A DNA stretch of 64,000 bases from Natronospirales bacterium (lineage in GTDB: Bacteria; Pseudomonadota; Gammaproteobacteria; Natronospirales; JAIVGZ01), in the NCBI GenBank assembly GCA_020201335.1, contig JAIVGZ010000004.1:1-64000 (forward strand). The letters run 5' to 3'. Positions within the stretch are counted from its first letter, which is position 1. Each line of letters opens with the position of its first letter. Positions 1 to 8,908 of this stretch are shown here, one piece after another. The notes below the pieces were generated by a model. It did no database searches. It worked only from the letters and a program-made list of their open reading frames with translations, and was not told the DNA's origin. The position numbers were made by a program, and so were the translations under genes.

Positions 1-402
1 AAGCGTTTCGGTTGGGAGACTTCGCTTGGCGCCATCCTTGACCCTGTCGCCGACAAGTTGCTGCTCGTCGGTTGTTTCATCACGCTCGGCTGGCTCGGCA
101 TTCTGCCCTGGTGGCTGGTGCTGACGGTGTTCGCGCGCGACCTGATCATCGTTGTCTGGATCGTGTCACACCATTACCTGCTGGAGAACGTGGAGGTTGT
201 GCCGAGCGTGCTGTCGAAGATCAACACCTTCGCGCAGATTGTCTGCGTGCTGCTTGTCGTCTATGCGGCTGCCAACCAGGTCGCCCCAGTGTTCATCGAT
301 ATGTGGATCGTCATCACGCTACTGACCACCGTGTTCAGCGGCTTGCAGTACCTGGCCATCTGGTCGCGCAGGGCGGCCGGCCTGCGCCAAGCGACCCGCT
401 GA
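1..402 (+). CDS. CDP-alcohol phosphatidyltransferase family protein (C-terminal part)
   Basis: The gene enters from the left edge, so its start is not visible; the frame is open from base 1 to the TGA at 400-402. Residues 9-20 carry the end of the CDP-alcohol phosphatidyltransferase motif (G-x3-D-x3-D, seen as GAILDPVAD), followed by three or four hydrophobic membrane segments. The family transfers a phosphatidyl group from a CDP-lipid to an alcohol at the inner membrane. The acceptor cannot be told from this fragment; PgsA-like and cardiolipin-synthase-like members are both possible. The stop overlaps the hda start (TGATG), which implies translational coupling. Confidence 0.85.
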   Translation, partial: KRFGWETSLGAILDPVADKLLLVGCFITLGWLGILPWWLVLTVFARDLIIVVWIVSHHYLLENVEVVPSVLSKINTFAQIVCVLLVVYAAANQVAPVFIDMWIVITLLTTVFSGLQYLAIWSRRAAGLRQATR

Positions 403-1071
403 TGGGCGTACAGCTGCCGCTTGGAGTCGGGCTGACCGACGGGGCGGTGTTCGCGACTTTTCATGCGGGTCCGAATGCCGCTGCCGTACAGGCTGTGCGC
501 GATGCCGCCGCCGGCCGCGGCGAGCCGGTCGTGTTCCTGCACGGCGCCGCAGGCGCCGGGCGCACGCACCTGCTACAGGCGGCGTGCGTGGAAGCTGAGC
601 AGGCCGGCCGACGCGCCGCGCTGCTGCCGTTGCACCGTTGCGCCGCGCTGCCGCCACAAGTCATCGAGAACTGGGAGCAATACGACCTTGTCTGTATTGA
701 TGACGTGGACGGCATCGCCGGCGATGCCGGGTGGGAGCGCGCGCTCTTCGTGCTGTTCAATGCGCTGCGCGCGCGCGGCGGCTGCTGGCTGGCGGCAGGC
801 GCCAATGTGCCGGGCGCGCTGGGCCTCACATTGCCGGACCTCGCGTCGCGCCTCGCGGCCGGGCCGGTGTTCCGGTTACAACCGCTGGACGACGATGGCA
901 GGCTCGCGGCACTCGCACTGCGTGCACGCCGCCGCGGCCTCGAACTGCCCGATGAAGTCGGCCGCTACCTGCTGAAGCATGCGCCGCGCGACATGGTGAG
1001 CCTTTATGGCTTGCTCGAACGGCTCGACCACGCGTCGCTGTCGCAGCAGCGGCGGCTAACCATCCCCTTGG

Positions 1072-1094
<23 letters not shown>
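402..1094 (+). CDS. hda: DnaA-related regulatory inactivator Hda
   Basis: A 230-residue DnaA-like AAA+ protein. Hda works with the loaded sliding clamp to stimulate ATP hydrolysis by DnaA after initiation and so blocks re-initiation. The start at 402 gives an N-terminus with a clamp-binding motif (QLPLGV, residues 4-9), which is the diagnostic Hda feature and supports this start. A Walker-A-like loop (GAAGAGRTH), a Walker-B-like segment (VCIDDVDGI) and the C-terminal AAA+ lid follow. The length matches the family at about 230-235 residues. It overlaps the preceding gene by one base and ends 23 bases inside the convergent DUF2069 gene. Confidence 0.93.
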
Positions 1095-2036
<942 letters not shown>

Positions 2037-2071
2037 CTACGGATGTACACTGTCATCGAGCGCACCGTATT

Positions 2072-2112
2072 CGATTCAGGTGCTCAAGTATAGGGCTCAA
2101 ATACCTGAATCG
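2072..2112. repeat. Inverted repeat upstream of wrbA
   Basis: CGATTCAGGT (2072-2081) is matched perfectly by ACCTGAATCG (2103-2112) across a 21-base loop. The loop also holds a direct repeat (gctcaagta / gctcaaata). It sits in the 192-base divergent space between wrbA and the LysM lipoprotein gene. It could be an operator for either gene or a 5' UTR hairpin of wrbA. No known regulator site is recognised. Confidence 0.5.
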
Positions 2113-2138
2113 TAAGGATAATGCCGGTTATCACCTAC

Positions 2139-2167
2139 TTGACGGTATTCCGGCACGGTGCTAGTGT
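2139..2167 (+). promoter_or_regulatory. Candidate sigma-70 promoter of the LysM lipoprotein gene
   Basis: TTGACG (2139-2144) is separated by 17 bases from TAGTGT (2162-2167), which is preceded by an extended -10 TGC. Transcription would begin near 2175, giving a leader of about 40 bases before the ATG at 2217, which has GGAG seven bases upstream. The assignment comes from sequence match and position only. Confidence 0.5.
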
Positions 2168-2216
2168 TTGGAAGCTTACGATTTAGAATCAACCACTTGC
2201 GGGATGGAGAACAAAA

Positions 2217-2822
2217 ATGACCATGGTTTCTGGCAAGACTTTGTTGATGGCGGCGTTGCTCGGGCTCGCCGTATCCGGATGTGCAACCCAGCCCGCGCCG
2301 GAAGCCACCGGTCCGACCGCGGCTGAACTTGAGGCGGAGCGTGCTGCACGCGCAGCCGCTGAAGCGCGTGAGGCCGACCGCCGTGCGCTCGGTGAAGCAC
2401 GCCAGCTGATCGTGCAGGCGCGTCAGTACACGAACCTGAACGCGGACCAGCAGGGCCGGCTCCGTCAGGCGGACCAGGCAATCAACAACGGCGAAGGCCG
2501 TCGTGCGGTCGAATTGCTGAACCGCCTGCTGTCGGAACTGCGTTCGGCGCGTAGCACTTACCGCGTCGTCGGCGGCGACAGCCTGTGGCGCATCGCCGGT
2601 CGCGGCGAAGTGTACGGCAACTCGTATCAGTGGCCGCTGCTGTACAAGGAAAACGCTGCCAAGATCCAGGACGCGGACCTGATTCATCCGAACCAGGAGC
2701 TCAGCGTCGTTACGCACCCGATGCAGAACGACGTCGACGCCGCCGTCCAGCACGCGCGTAACCGTGGCGCCTGGGAAATCGGCCGCACCGAGGATTCGGA
2801 CCGCCGTTACCTCGGCCGGTAA
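2217..2822 (+). CDS. LysM domain lipoprotein
   Basis: A 201-residue lipoprotein. The N-terminus is a lipoprotein signal (hydrophobic stretch, then SGC at residues 20-22). Residues about 30-110 form an Ala/Glu/Arg-rich helical, DUF4398-like segment. A LysM fold starts near residue 115 (YRVVGGDSLWRIAGR) and runs to about 165, ending in the typical IHPNQEL. LysM binds peptidoglycan N-acetylglucosamine, so this is likely a lipid-anchored envelope protein contacting the wall. It has its own promoter and a strong terminator, so it is probably monocistronic. Confidence 0.85.
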   Translation: MTMVSGKTLLMAALLGLAVSGCATQPAPEATGPTAAELEAERAARAAAEAREADRRALGEARQLIVQARQYTNLNADQQGRLRQADQAINNGEGRRAVELLNRLLSELRSARSTYRVVGGDSLWRIAGRGEVYGNSYQWPLLYKENAAKIQDADLIHPNQELSVVTHPMQNDVDAAVQHARNRGAWEIGRTEDSDRRYLGR

Positions 2823-2839
2823 GCAAAGCGACAAGCTGT

Positions 2840-2871
2840 AAAAAAAACCCCGCTTCGGCGGGGTTTTTTTT
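2840..2871. terminator. Rho-independent terminator, works on both strands
   Basis: Stem CCCCGC (2848-2853), loop TTCG, stem GCGGGG (2858-2863), with an A-run before and a T-run after. It ends the LysM lipoprotein transcript on the plus strand. The symmetric A/T tracts let it also stop the proS-SLT-acyP transcript arriving on the minus strand. Confidence 0.92.
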
Positions 2872-2878
2872 GCAATCC

Positions 2879-2904
2879 TGTGGGAGCGAATCTGTGATTC
2901 GCGA
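2879..2904. repeat. REP-like palindrome, GCGAATC-type
   Basis: Written from the minus strand the core is GCGAATC-ACA-GATTCGC followed by TCCCACA. It is the third stem class of the dispersed family in this window, placed between the terminator and the acyP stop codon. Confidence 0.85.
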
Positions 2905-2908
2905 ATTT

Positions 2909-3178
2909 TTAAAGCACTGTAAATGTGAGCGGCACTTCGTCCAGCACCACCGGTTCGACCTCAATGCCGTCAACGCGCGCGAGGCGGGGGCCGCGTCGTA
3001 GCCATTCGACCAGAGCGTCCACGCCGTCGGCTGGCCCGCACGCGATAACTTCGACGCTGCCATCCGGGCAATTTTTGGCCCAACCGGTGACCCCCAGGCG
3101 CGCTGCTTGCTCCGCGGCGGAGCCGCGGAACCATACGCCCTGCACACGGCCTGTGACCCTGATCTTCGCGGTTTTCAT
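2909..3178 (-). CDS. acyP: Acylphosphatase
   Basis: An 89-residue acylphosphatase, a small cytosolic enzyme hydrolysing carboxyl-phosphate bonds. The signature GRVQGVWFR (residues 10-18) supplies the catalytic Arg18, and GWAKNCPDG supplies the catalytic Asn36. The start at 3178 was chosen over the in-frame ATG at 3190 because it overlaps the stop of the upstream lytic transglycosylase gene (ATGA) and matches family length. It is the last gene of the proS-SLT-acyP run and is followed by a REP copy and the bidirectional terminator. Confidence 0.93.
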   Translation of the reverse strand: MKTAKIRVTGRVQGVWFRGSAAEQAARLGVTGWAKNCPDGSVEVIACGPADGVDALVEWLRRGPRLARVDGIEVEPVVLDEVPLTFTVL

Positions 3179-3753
3179 TGCCGGTACCACCGTTCGGACA
3201 GCGCGGACAGCACGCGGTCCGGGTACTCACGGCGGCCCGCGCTGCCGTTGTAACGTGCGAGCGCGTTCGTGAGTTCGCCGTTCTCACGGTCAAGGTAGTA
3301 CTTGAGTATCGTGCAACCCATCCGCAGATTCAGCGCCGCATCGAATAGATTCGTGTGCTCGACCTCGAGTTCGTCGAGCCAGAAGGACATGATTTGCATC
3401 AGCCCTTGCGCGCCCGCGCGTGATACAGCGAAGCGGTCGAAACCACTCTCAACTTCGATTACGGCGAGCACGAGTTCCGGCGGTAGCCCGGCTCGGCGCG
3501 CCTCGCGGTGTACGAGCCGCAGCAGTTCGATCCGGTGCGTCGTGTCGGCGACGCGCGGAGCCAGCCGTTGCGACATGTCGAGCAGCCACACCTCAGCGTC
3601 GAAACGGTCATTAAAACTGTCGCTCGCCGCAACCGCATCGGCCAATGCCGCGCGCAGCGCCGGGTCCGGTTCTACCGGCTGCGCGTGCACCGGCATCGTC
3701 GCGAACAACGCTATTAGCACCAGCGTGGGAGCGGTGCTCCGCACCGCGATCAA
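3175..3753 (-). CDS. Secreted lytic transglycosylase, SLT domain
   Basis: A protein of about 192 residues with the SLT goose-lysozyme-like fold. Such enzymes cleave peptidoglycan with 1,6-anhydro-muramyl products in the periplasm. The catalytic glutamate is E102 in VESGFD, followed by [10 protein letters not shown] and a C-terminal ALARYNGS segment, in SLT family order. A signal peptide ends near HAQ (residue 25). The start is unclear: a TTG at 3753 places a REP-encoded peptide (IAVRSTAPT) at residues 2-10, while a GTG about 11 codons downstream would give a shorter signal peptide without it. It overlaps the proS stop and the acyP start. Confidence 0.85.
   Translation of the reverse strand: MIAVRSTAPTLVLIALFATMPVHAQPVEPDPALRAALADAVAASDSFNDRFDAEVWLLDMSQRLAPRVADTTHRIELLRLVHREARRAGLPPELVLAVIEVESGFDRFAVSRAGAQGLMQIMSFWLDELEVEHTNLFDAALNLRMGCTILKYYLDRENGELTNALARYNGSAGRREYPDRVLSALSERWYRQ
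3725..3750. repeat. REP-like palindrome, GCGGTGC-type, at the proS/SLT junction
   Basis: Palindrome GCGGTGC-N3-GCACCGC with the family flanks. It begins immediately 3' of the proS stop codon and forms the first codons of the lytic transglycosylase frame, so the element appears to have created or remodelled that gene's 5' end. Confidence 0.88.
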
Positions 3754-5462
3754 TTTCCGCTTAGCTGCTGGGTGAGGAACTCAACCACATCACCCACTTT
3801 CACCATCACCGCCTCCGCATCCTGCCGGCCCTTGTACTCGACCGTGCCTGCGGCGAGGCCTTTCTCGCCGATGACGATGCGGTGGGGGATGCCGATGAGT
3901 TCCATCTCGGCGAACATCACGCCCGGCCGCGCGTCGCGGTCGTCGAGCAGCACCTCTATGCCCGCTGCGGCGAGCGCGTCGTGCAGGTCGGTTGCAGCGG
4001 CACGCACGGCATCAGATTTGTGCGCATTCATCGGCAGTACCGCGACCTGGAACGGTGCGATTGGGCCCGGCCAGACGATGCCGCGGTCATCGTGGTTCTG
4101 CTCGATTGCCGCAGCGACGATCCGTGAGACGCCGATGCCGTAACACCCCATCAGCATCGGCGTTTCGCCGCCATCCTCGGTAACGACGGTCGCGCCCATC
4201 GCGCTGCTGTAACCGGTTCCGAGCTGAAAGATGTGCCCGACCTCGATGCCGCGCGCGATGGACAGCGTGCCGCGCCCATCGGGGCTCGGGTCGCCGTCGA
4301 CGACACGCCGCAGGTCTGCGGTCTCGGCAAGTTCGACGTCCCGGCCCCAGTTCACACCGGTGTAATGGAAGCCGTCCGCGTTCGCGCCGCAGGTGAAGTC
4401 CGCGAGCGCGGCCGCAGCGCGATCGACAATCACACGGACCTTGAGCCCCACGGGCCCGAGCGAACCCGGGCCGGCGCCGACGGCCTTCCGGATGCGCGCC
4501 TCGTCGGTGAAGGTGAGCGGTGCGGCGATACCGTCGAGCAGCTCTGCCTTCACGGTGTTGAGTTCGTGGTCGCCGCGCACGACCAGCGCCACCGGTGCGC
4601 CGTCATCGCCGTCGACCATCAGCGTCTTCACGCCCGCGGCTGCGGCTATGCCGAGCTTCGCGCACAGGTCGTCCATGGTGCGTACGCCCGGCGTCGCGAT
4701 CTTTTCGAGTTCGTGCGCTGCAGCCGGCGCGCCACCTGCCGGTGCAAGCGCTTCAGCCAGCTCGACGTTCGCTGCGTAATCGCTCGTGTCCGAAAATGCG
4801 ATTGCGTCTTCACCGGAATCGGCAAGCACGTGGAACTCGTGTGAATGGCTGCCGCCAATCTCACCCGTCGCGGCGCGCACTGCACGGAAGCGCAGACCTG
4901 CGCGTTCGAACACGCGCGCGTACGCGTCGTACATCCGGTCGTAGGTCTCCTGCAAAGATGCCTGCGAGTCGTGGAACGAATAGGCGTCCTTCATCAGGAA
5001 CTCGCGCGCGCGCATCACGCCGAAGCGTGGGCGTATTTCGTCGCGGAACTTGGTCTGAATCTGGTAATAGGTTATGGGTAACTGCCGGTAGCTCTTCAAC
5101 TCGCGGCGCGCGTAGTCGGTGATGACCTCTTCGTGCGTGGGCCCGAAGCAGTAGTCACGCTCGTGGCGGTCTTTCATGCGCAACAGCAGCGGGCCGTACT
5201 TGTCCCAGCGCCCGGTTTCCTGCCACAGCTCGGCCGGCTGCACGGCCGGCATCAGAAGCTCCAGCGCGCCGGCGCGGTCCATCTCCTCGCGCACGATTCG
5301 CTCGACCTTGCGCATCACCCTGAGGCCGAGGGGCAGCCAGGTGTACAGCCCGGCCGCGAGCTTGCGGATCAACCCGGCGCGCAGCATCAGCTGGTGGCTG
5401 ACGATTTCGGCATCGGCGGGTGTCTCCTTGACGGTGTTCAACGGGAATCGGCTTGTGCGCAT
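3750..5462 (-). CDS. proS: Prolyl-tRNA synthetase, bacterial type
   Basis: A 570-residue class II aminoacyl-tRNA synthetase that charges tRNA-Pro in the cytosol. The order is the N-terminal class II catalytic half (motif 2 region with [21 protein letters not shown]), a YbaK-like editing insertion (about residues 235-385) that hydrolyses mischarged Ala-tRNA-Pro, the catalytic C-half ([20 protein letters not shown]) and an anticodon-binding domain. Length and order match the bacterial ProS type. It leads a minus-strand run with the SLT and acyP genes and is divergent from ilvC by 28 bases. Confidence 0.97.
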   Translation of the reverse strand: MRTSRFPLNTVKETPADAEIVSHQLMLRAGLIRKLAAGLYTWLPLGLRVMRKVERIVREEMDRAGALELLMPAVQPAELWQETGRWDKYGPLLLRMKDRHERDYCFGPTHEEVITDYARRELKSYRQLPITYYQIQTKFRDEIRPRFGVMRAREFLMKDAYSFHDSQASLQETYDRMYDAYARVFERAGLRFRAVRAATGEIGGSHSHEFHVLADSGEDAIAFSDTSDYAANVELAEALAPAGGAPAAAHELEKIATPGVRTMDDLCAKLGIAAAAGVKTLMVDGDDGAPVALVVRGDHELNTVKAELLDGIAAPLTFTDEARIRKAVGAGPGSLGPVGLKVRVIVDRAAAALADFTCGANADGFHYTGVNWGRDVELAETADLRRVVDGDPSPDGRGTLSIARGIEVGHIFQLGTGYSSAMGATVVTEDGGETPMLMGCYGIGVSRIVAAAIEQNHDDRGIVWPGPIAPFQVAVLPMNAHKSDAVRAAATDLHDALAAAGIEVLLDDRDARPGVMFAEMELIGIPHRIVIGEKGLAAGTVEYKGRQDAEAVMVKVGDVVEFLTQQLSGN

Positions 5463-5490
5463 CCGCGGATTCTAGCAACCTGTAGCGCTT

Positions 5491-6495
5491 ATGACACTTC
5501 GTTCCTGGACCGACAAAGATATTGCGCCCGGTGGCCTCGACGGGCTGTGTGTCGCGGTGTTCGGCTACGGCGCACAAGGACGCGCCCACGCGCTCAACCT
5601 GCGCGACTCCGGCGTCGAAGCCGTGGTCGCGTTGCGCGATGGCTCACCGCGAGGCGCGCGGGCCGCTGCGGACGGGATGACCGTGTGCGCACCGGCCGCC
5701 GCCGCACAGCGTGCGGACCTCGTGATGCTACTCGTACCTGATGACGCGCAACCTGCGCTGTACGAAGAAGTACTCGAAGGTGCGATGAAGCCGCAGGCCG
5801 CTCTGGTGTTTGCGCACGGTTTCAACATCCACTATCGCCGCATCAGCCCGCGTGCCGACCTCGATGTTCTGCTGGTAGCCCCGAAGGGGATTGGCGATCA
5901 GGTGCGCTCAACCTACGAGGCGGGCGCCGGCGTGCCGGGCCTTGTCGCAGTGCACCAGGACGCGAGCGGCGACGCACTCGCGCGCGCGCTCGCGTATGCC
6001 AGTGCGGTCGGGCACGGCCGTGCGGTGATACTCGGAACGACTTTCGCCGACGAGACCGAGACCGACCTGTTTGGCGAGCAGGCGGTGCTGTGCGGTGGGC
6101 TGACCGCGCTCGCGCAGGCCGGTTTCGATACGCTGGTCGAAGCCGGCTATCCACCGGAGCTCGCGTATTTCGAGTGCCTGCACGAGATCAAGTTAATCGC
6201 CGACCTGATGTACGCGCGCGGCATCGCCGGCATGCGTGAGTCAATCTCGACGACGGCGGCATACGGCGACTGCACGCGCGGCCCGCGCATCATCGACGCC
6301 GCCACGCGGGACACGATGCGGGCAATCCTAGCTGAGATTCGCTCCGGGGCGTTCGCCTCCGAACTCGCCGATGAGCTTGCCGCAGGGCGCCCGGCGCTGA
6401 CCCGCGCACAGGCTGAGGCCCGGGCCGGCGCGCTGGAAACGGTTGGTCGCGGGCTCCGCCGGAAGATGCCTTTTATTGGTGATGAATCGGAGTAG
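5491..6495 (+). CDS. ilvC: Ketol-acid reductoisomerase, class I
   Basis: A 334-residue enzyme of branched-chain amino-acid synthesis, converting acetolactate or acetohydroxybutyrate with NADPH and Mg2+. Visible are the Rossmann loop GYGAQG (25-30), H109, K132, the metal ligands D192/E196 (ETETDLFGEQ) and E228/E232, and S253 in the ESISTTAAYG block. The usual PKGPGH signature is altered here to PKGIGD (131-136), a change in a normally strict motif. Acetolactate synthase genes are not in the window. It stands just before the phospholipid genes psd-like and pssA, an order also found in other gammaproteobacteria. Confidence 0.92.
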   Translation: MTLRSWTDKDIAPGGLDGLCVAVFGYGAQGRAHALNLRDSGVEAVVALRDGSPRGARAAADGMTVCAPAAAAQRADLVMLLVPDDAQPALYEEVLEGAMKPQAALVFAHGFNIHYRRISPRADLDVLLVAPKGIGDQVRSTYEAGAGVPGLVAVHQDASGDALARALAYASAVGHGRAVILGTTFADETETDLFGEQAVLCGGLTALAQAGFDTLVEAGYPPELAYFECLHEIKLIADLMYARGIAGMRESISTTAAYGDCTRGPRIIDAATRDTMRAILAEIRSGAFASELADELAAGRPALTRAQAEARAGALETVGRGLRRKMPFIGDESE

Positions 6496-6530
6496 AATAC
6501 GCGGCTTTTCACGCAGACCGGATTCGCTGA

Positions 6531-7124
6531 ATGCCCAGACAGACCCATCCAGGGCTCGCCCGCGAGGGCTGGCCCTTCATTACCGCGGCCGCGGTCGCGG
6601 GTGTCGTTGCATGGTTCATCAACCCCGAGTGGTCGGCGCCGTTCGTTGTCCTCGTCATCGTGTTCGCGATGAAGTTCCGGGACCCATCGCGGGAGGTGCC
6701 GCCGGAGCCGCTTGGAGTGGTCAGTCCGGTCGACGGCATCGTCGAGCTGGTCGAGACGACGCAGGATCCATGCCTCGGCCGCAACGCGATGCGCATACGC
6801 ATCCGCATCGCGCGCTTCGGTGCATACAGCGCGCGCGCTCCAGTTGAAGGCAAGCTGTTGGACTTCAAAGGCCAGCGCGGAATGCGGATCCAGACCGATG
6901 AGAAAGACGATGTCATCCTCATCCTCAACGAAGCACCGGCATTCGCACGCCCTCGCGCGCTGGTCGGCTATGGTTCGCGCGTCGGGCAGGGCCAGCGCTG
7001 CGCGGTGGTGCGTATGGCCCGCATCGCCGAGGTCTACCTGCCGGCGGGCGTACGCGTACAAGTGAAGCCGGGGCGCCGGGTGCTTGCGGGATCGGAGCTC
7101 TTGGCAACGCTAGTACACGATTAA
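6531..7124 (+). CDS. Phosphatidylserine decarboxylase-like protein, probably lacking catalytic residues
   Basis: A 197-residue protein with an N-terminal membrane segment (about residues 15-48) and a C-terminal domain of the short Psd/archaetidylserine decarboxylase type. It keeps SPVDG (65-69), with the conserved Asp. The region that normally reads HVNRAP is YSARAP (99-104), so the catalytic His position is Tyr. The region that normally reads FGSRVDVYLP is MARIAEVYLP (162-171), so the Gly-Ser that self-cleaves to form the pyruvoyl group is absent. Position between ilvC and pssA fits a phospholipid role, but decarboxylase activity is doubtful. The family is clear; the pseudoenzyme status is inference. 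Confidence 0.75.
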   Translation: MPRQTHPGLAREGWPFITAAAVAGVVAWFINPEWSAPFVVLVIVFAMKFRDPSREVPPEPLGVVSPVDGIVELVETTQDPCLGRNAMRIRIRIARFGAYSARAPVEGKLLDFKGQRGMRIQTDEKDDVILILNEAPAFARPRALVGYGSRVGQGQRCAVVRMARIAEVYLPAGVRVQVKPGRRVLAGSELLATLVHD

Positions 7125-7154
7125 TCGCGGTTCTAAACCGGTATGATTGGGGGC

Positions 7155-7937
7155 ATGCAGAACCCCGACGAACCTCAGGCGCAAGACGACACCGGCCCAC
7201 GCCGCGCGATCTACCTGCTGCCGAACCTGTTCACCACCGCAGCGATGTTCGCCGGCTTCTTCGCGATCATCGCGGCGATGGGTGGGCGCTTCTCCAGTGC
7301 CGCAATCGCAATCATCATCGCCGGCGTCCTCGACGGGCTCGACGGGCGCATCGCCCGGATGACCAACACGCAGAGCGATTTCGGCAAAGAATACGATTCG
7401 ATGTCGGACCTCGTTTCGTTCGGACTCGCGCCCGCGCTCGTCATGTACCAGTGGGCACTCGAGGGCATGGCGTCGTACGGCTGGCTATGGTCGAAGGTCG
7501 GTTGGTTGGCCGCGTTCTTCTACGCGGTCTGCGCAGCGATGCGCCTCGCGCGCTTCAATACGCAGGCAGGCGTCGTCGACCGCCGCTACTTCGTCGGCCT
7601 CGCGAGCCCGGCCGCCGCCGGCTTGCTGGCGACCTTCGTCTGGGTCGGCCACGACTTCGGTTTCGAAGGCAGCGACCTTGTGATACCGGCCTTGTTGTTC
7701 ACGGTGCTGGCCGGTGCGCTGATGGTCTCGCGCGTCAACTACTACAGCTTCAAGGACCTGAACCTCGGCCAGCGCGTGTCGTTTCCGATGCTGATCCTCG
7801 TACCTCTGGTCTTCATCCTGATCGCGTTGAACCCGCCGAAAGTGCTGTTCCTGATGGGGTTCAGCTATGTGGCATCCGGTCCGGCGATTGAACTCTGGCG
7901 CATTTACCGGCGCCGCCGGAGCGCGGGCGCGGCGTAA
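7155..7937 (+). CDS. pssA: CDP-diacylglycerol--serine O-phosphatidyltransferase
   Basis: A protein of about 260 residues that makes phosphatidylserine from CDP-diacylglycerol and serine at the inner membrane. The full family motif is present (DG-x2-AR-x8-G-x3-D-x3-D) near residues 60-80, with seven or eight hydrophobic segments. The start at 7155 is preferred because a G-rich ribosome-binding stretch precedes it; an in-frame ATG at 7143 would add four residues. It follows the Psd-like gene, matching the usual pairing of phosphatidylserine synthesis and decarboxylation. Confidence 0.93.
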   Translation: MQNPDEPQAQDDTGPRRAIYLLPNLFTTAAMFAGFFAIIAAMGGRFSSAAIAIIIAGVLDGLDGRIARMTNTQSDFGKEYDSMSDLVSFGLAPALVMYQWALEGMASYGWLWSKVGWLAAFFYAVCAAMRLARFNTQAGVVDRRYFVGLASPAAAGLLATFVWVGHDFGFEGSDLVIPALLFTVLAGALMVSRVNYYSFKDLNLGQRVSFPMLILVPLVFILIALNPPKVLFLMGFSYVASGPAIELWRIYRRRRSAGAA

Positions 7938-7940
7938 GGC

Positions 7941-8639
7941 ATGGACCCGGTCAGGAAGTTCTACCTCGACGCGATGGACGTGCCGGTATATGTGCGGCGG
8001 GAGCACGCTGTGGAACCTGTCATTGCTGAGCCAGCGCCGACCATCGCGGTGCGGAGCACCGCTCCTACACCCTCGCCCGAGATCGGCTGGGAGGAATTGC
8101 AGCGCCTGGTCGCCGCGTGCACTGCGTGCGAACTCAGCACGATGCGCACGCAGACGGTGTTCGGCGTCGGTGACCCGGGCGCGCGTTGGATGGTGGTCGG
8201 CGAGGCGCCAGGCGCCGAGGAAGACGCCCGCGGTGAACCATTCGTCGGCCGCGCCGGGCAGCTGCTCAACGCGATGCTCGAATCGGCCGGCGCGCCGCGC
8301 GAGCGCGTATTCATCGCCAACACGCTGAAGTGTCGCCCACCGGGTAATCGTGACCCCGCGCCCGCAGAACTCGGAGCATGCCGCAGTTTCCTCGACCGGC
8401 AGATTGAGCTTGTGCAGCCTGAACTCATCCTCGTCGTCGGTCGCATCGCCGCGCAGGCGCTGCTCGATACCGATACCGCGATTGGCAAGCTGCGCGGCGT
8501 CGTGCACCGTTACGGCCCGCGGGAGATTCCGCTGGTCGCAACCTACCATCCGGCCTACCTGCTGCGTTCGCCGGGCCAGAAACGCCGCGCCTGGGATGAC
8601 CTCAAGTTGGCGCTCGGCGTCGCCGCTCCCATCGCGTGA
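7941..8639 (+). CDS. Uracil-DNA glycosylase, family 4 (Fe-S type)
   Basis: A 232-residue glycosylase removing uracil from DNA. The four Fe-S cysteines are C60, C63, C131 and C147. Motif A is GEAPGAEED (87-95) with GEPFVGRAG after it, and the C-terminal motif is TYHPAYLLR (201-209), as in the family 4 enzymes. Residues 35-43 (IAVRSTAPT) are encoded by a REP-like palindrome inserted in frame in the linker between the N-terminal helix and the enzyme core. The gene begins three bases after pssA and ends with a GTGA overlap into the rimI remnant. Confidence 0.95.
   Translation: MDPVRKFYLDAMDVPVYVRREHAVEPVIAEPAPTIAVRSTAPTPSPEIGWEELQRLVAACTACELSTMRTQTVFGVGDPGARWMVVGEAPGAEEDARGEPFVGRAGQLLNAMLESAGAPRERVFIANTLKCRPPGNRDPAPAELGACRSFLDRQIELVQPELILVVGRIAAQALLDTDTAIGKLRGVVHRYGPREIPLVATYHPAYLLRSPGQKRRAWDDLKLALGVAAPIA
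8043..8069 (+). repeat. REP-like palindrome inside the uracil-DNA glycosylase gene
   Basis: Palindrome GCGGTGC-GGA-GCACCGC with ATC before and TCCTACA after. It is read in frame as I-A-V-R-S-T-A-P-T. Confidence 0.93.
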
Positions 8640-8908
8640 GCGCGCAGCGCGAGCCACTGCCGCCGCGCCTGCGGCCGATGCGAATCGCGGATGTCGATGC
8701 GGTAATGGCGGTCGAGAAGGCTGCGTACCCATTTCCGTGGACCGTCGGCATCTTCAGCGATTGCCTGCGCATTGGCTATTGCTGCTGGATTGCTGAAGAC
8801 GCGGAAGGCGTCGCCGGCTATGCGGTGATGGCTGCAGGGCCCCGGCGGGGCGGGGCAAACGGGAAGACGCAATCGTATTGGCAAAAACCCTATAGAATCC
8901 GCGGCCTG
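8636..8908 (+). pseudogene. Truncated ribosomal-protein-alanine acetyltransferase (rimI remnant)
   Basis: A GTG start overlaps the uracil-DNA glycosylase stop. The first 68 or so residues match the N-terminal half of RimI-type GNAT acetyltransferases ([20 protein letters not shown], then [13 protein letters not shown] and GYAVMAA). The C-terminal half, with the acetyl-CoA-binding R/Q-x2-G-x-G motif, is missing. The frame instead runs without a stop through about 20 unrelated residues into prfC, so a 619-residue fusion is formally encoded. The simplest reading is a deletion that removed the 3' half of rimI. Confidence 0.8.

Noticed and set aside
8840-8908. Terminator between rimI and prfC
   Set aside because: The CCCCGGCGGGG-like stretch is short and has no T-run.
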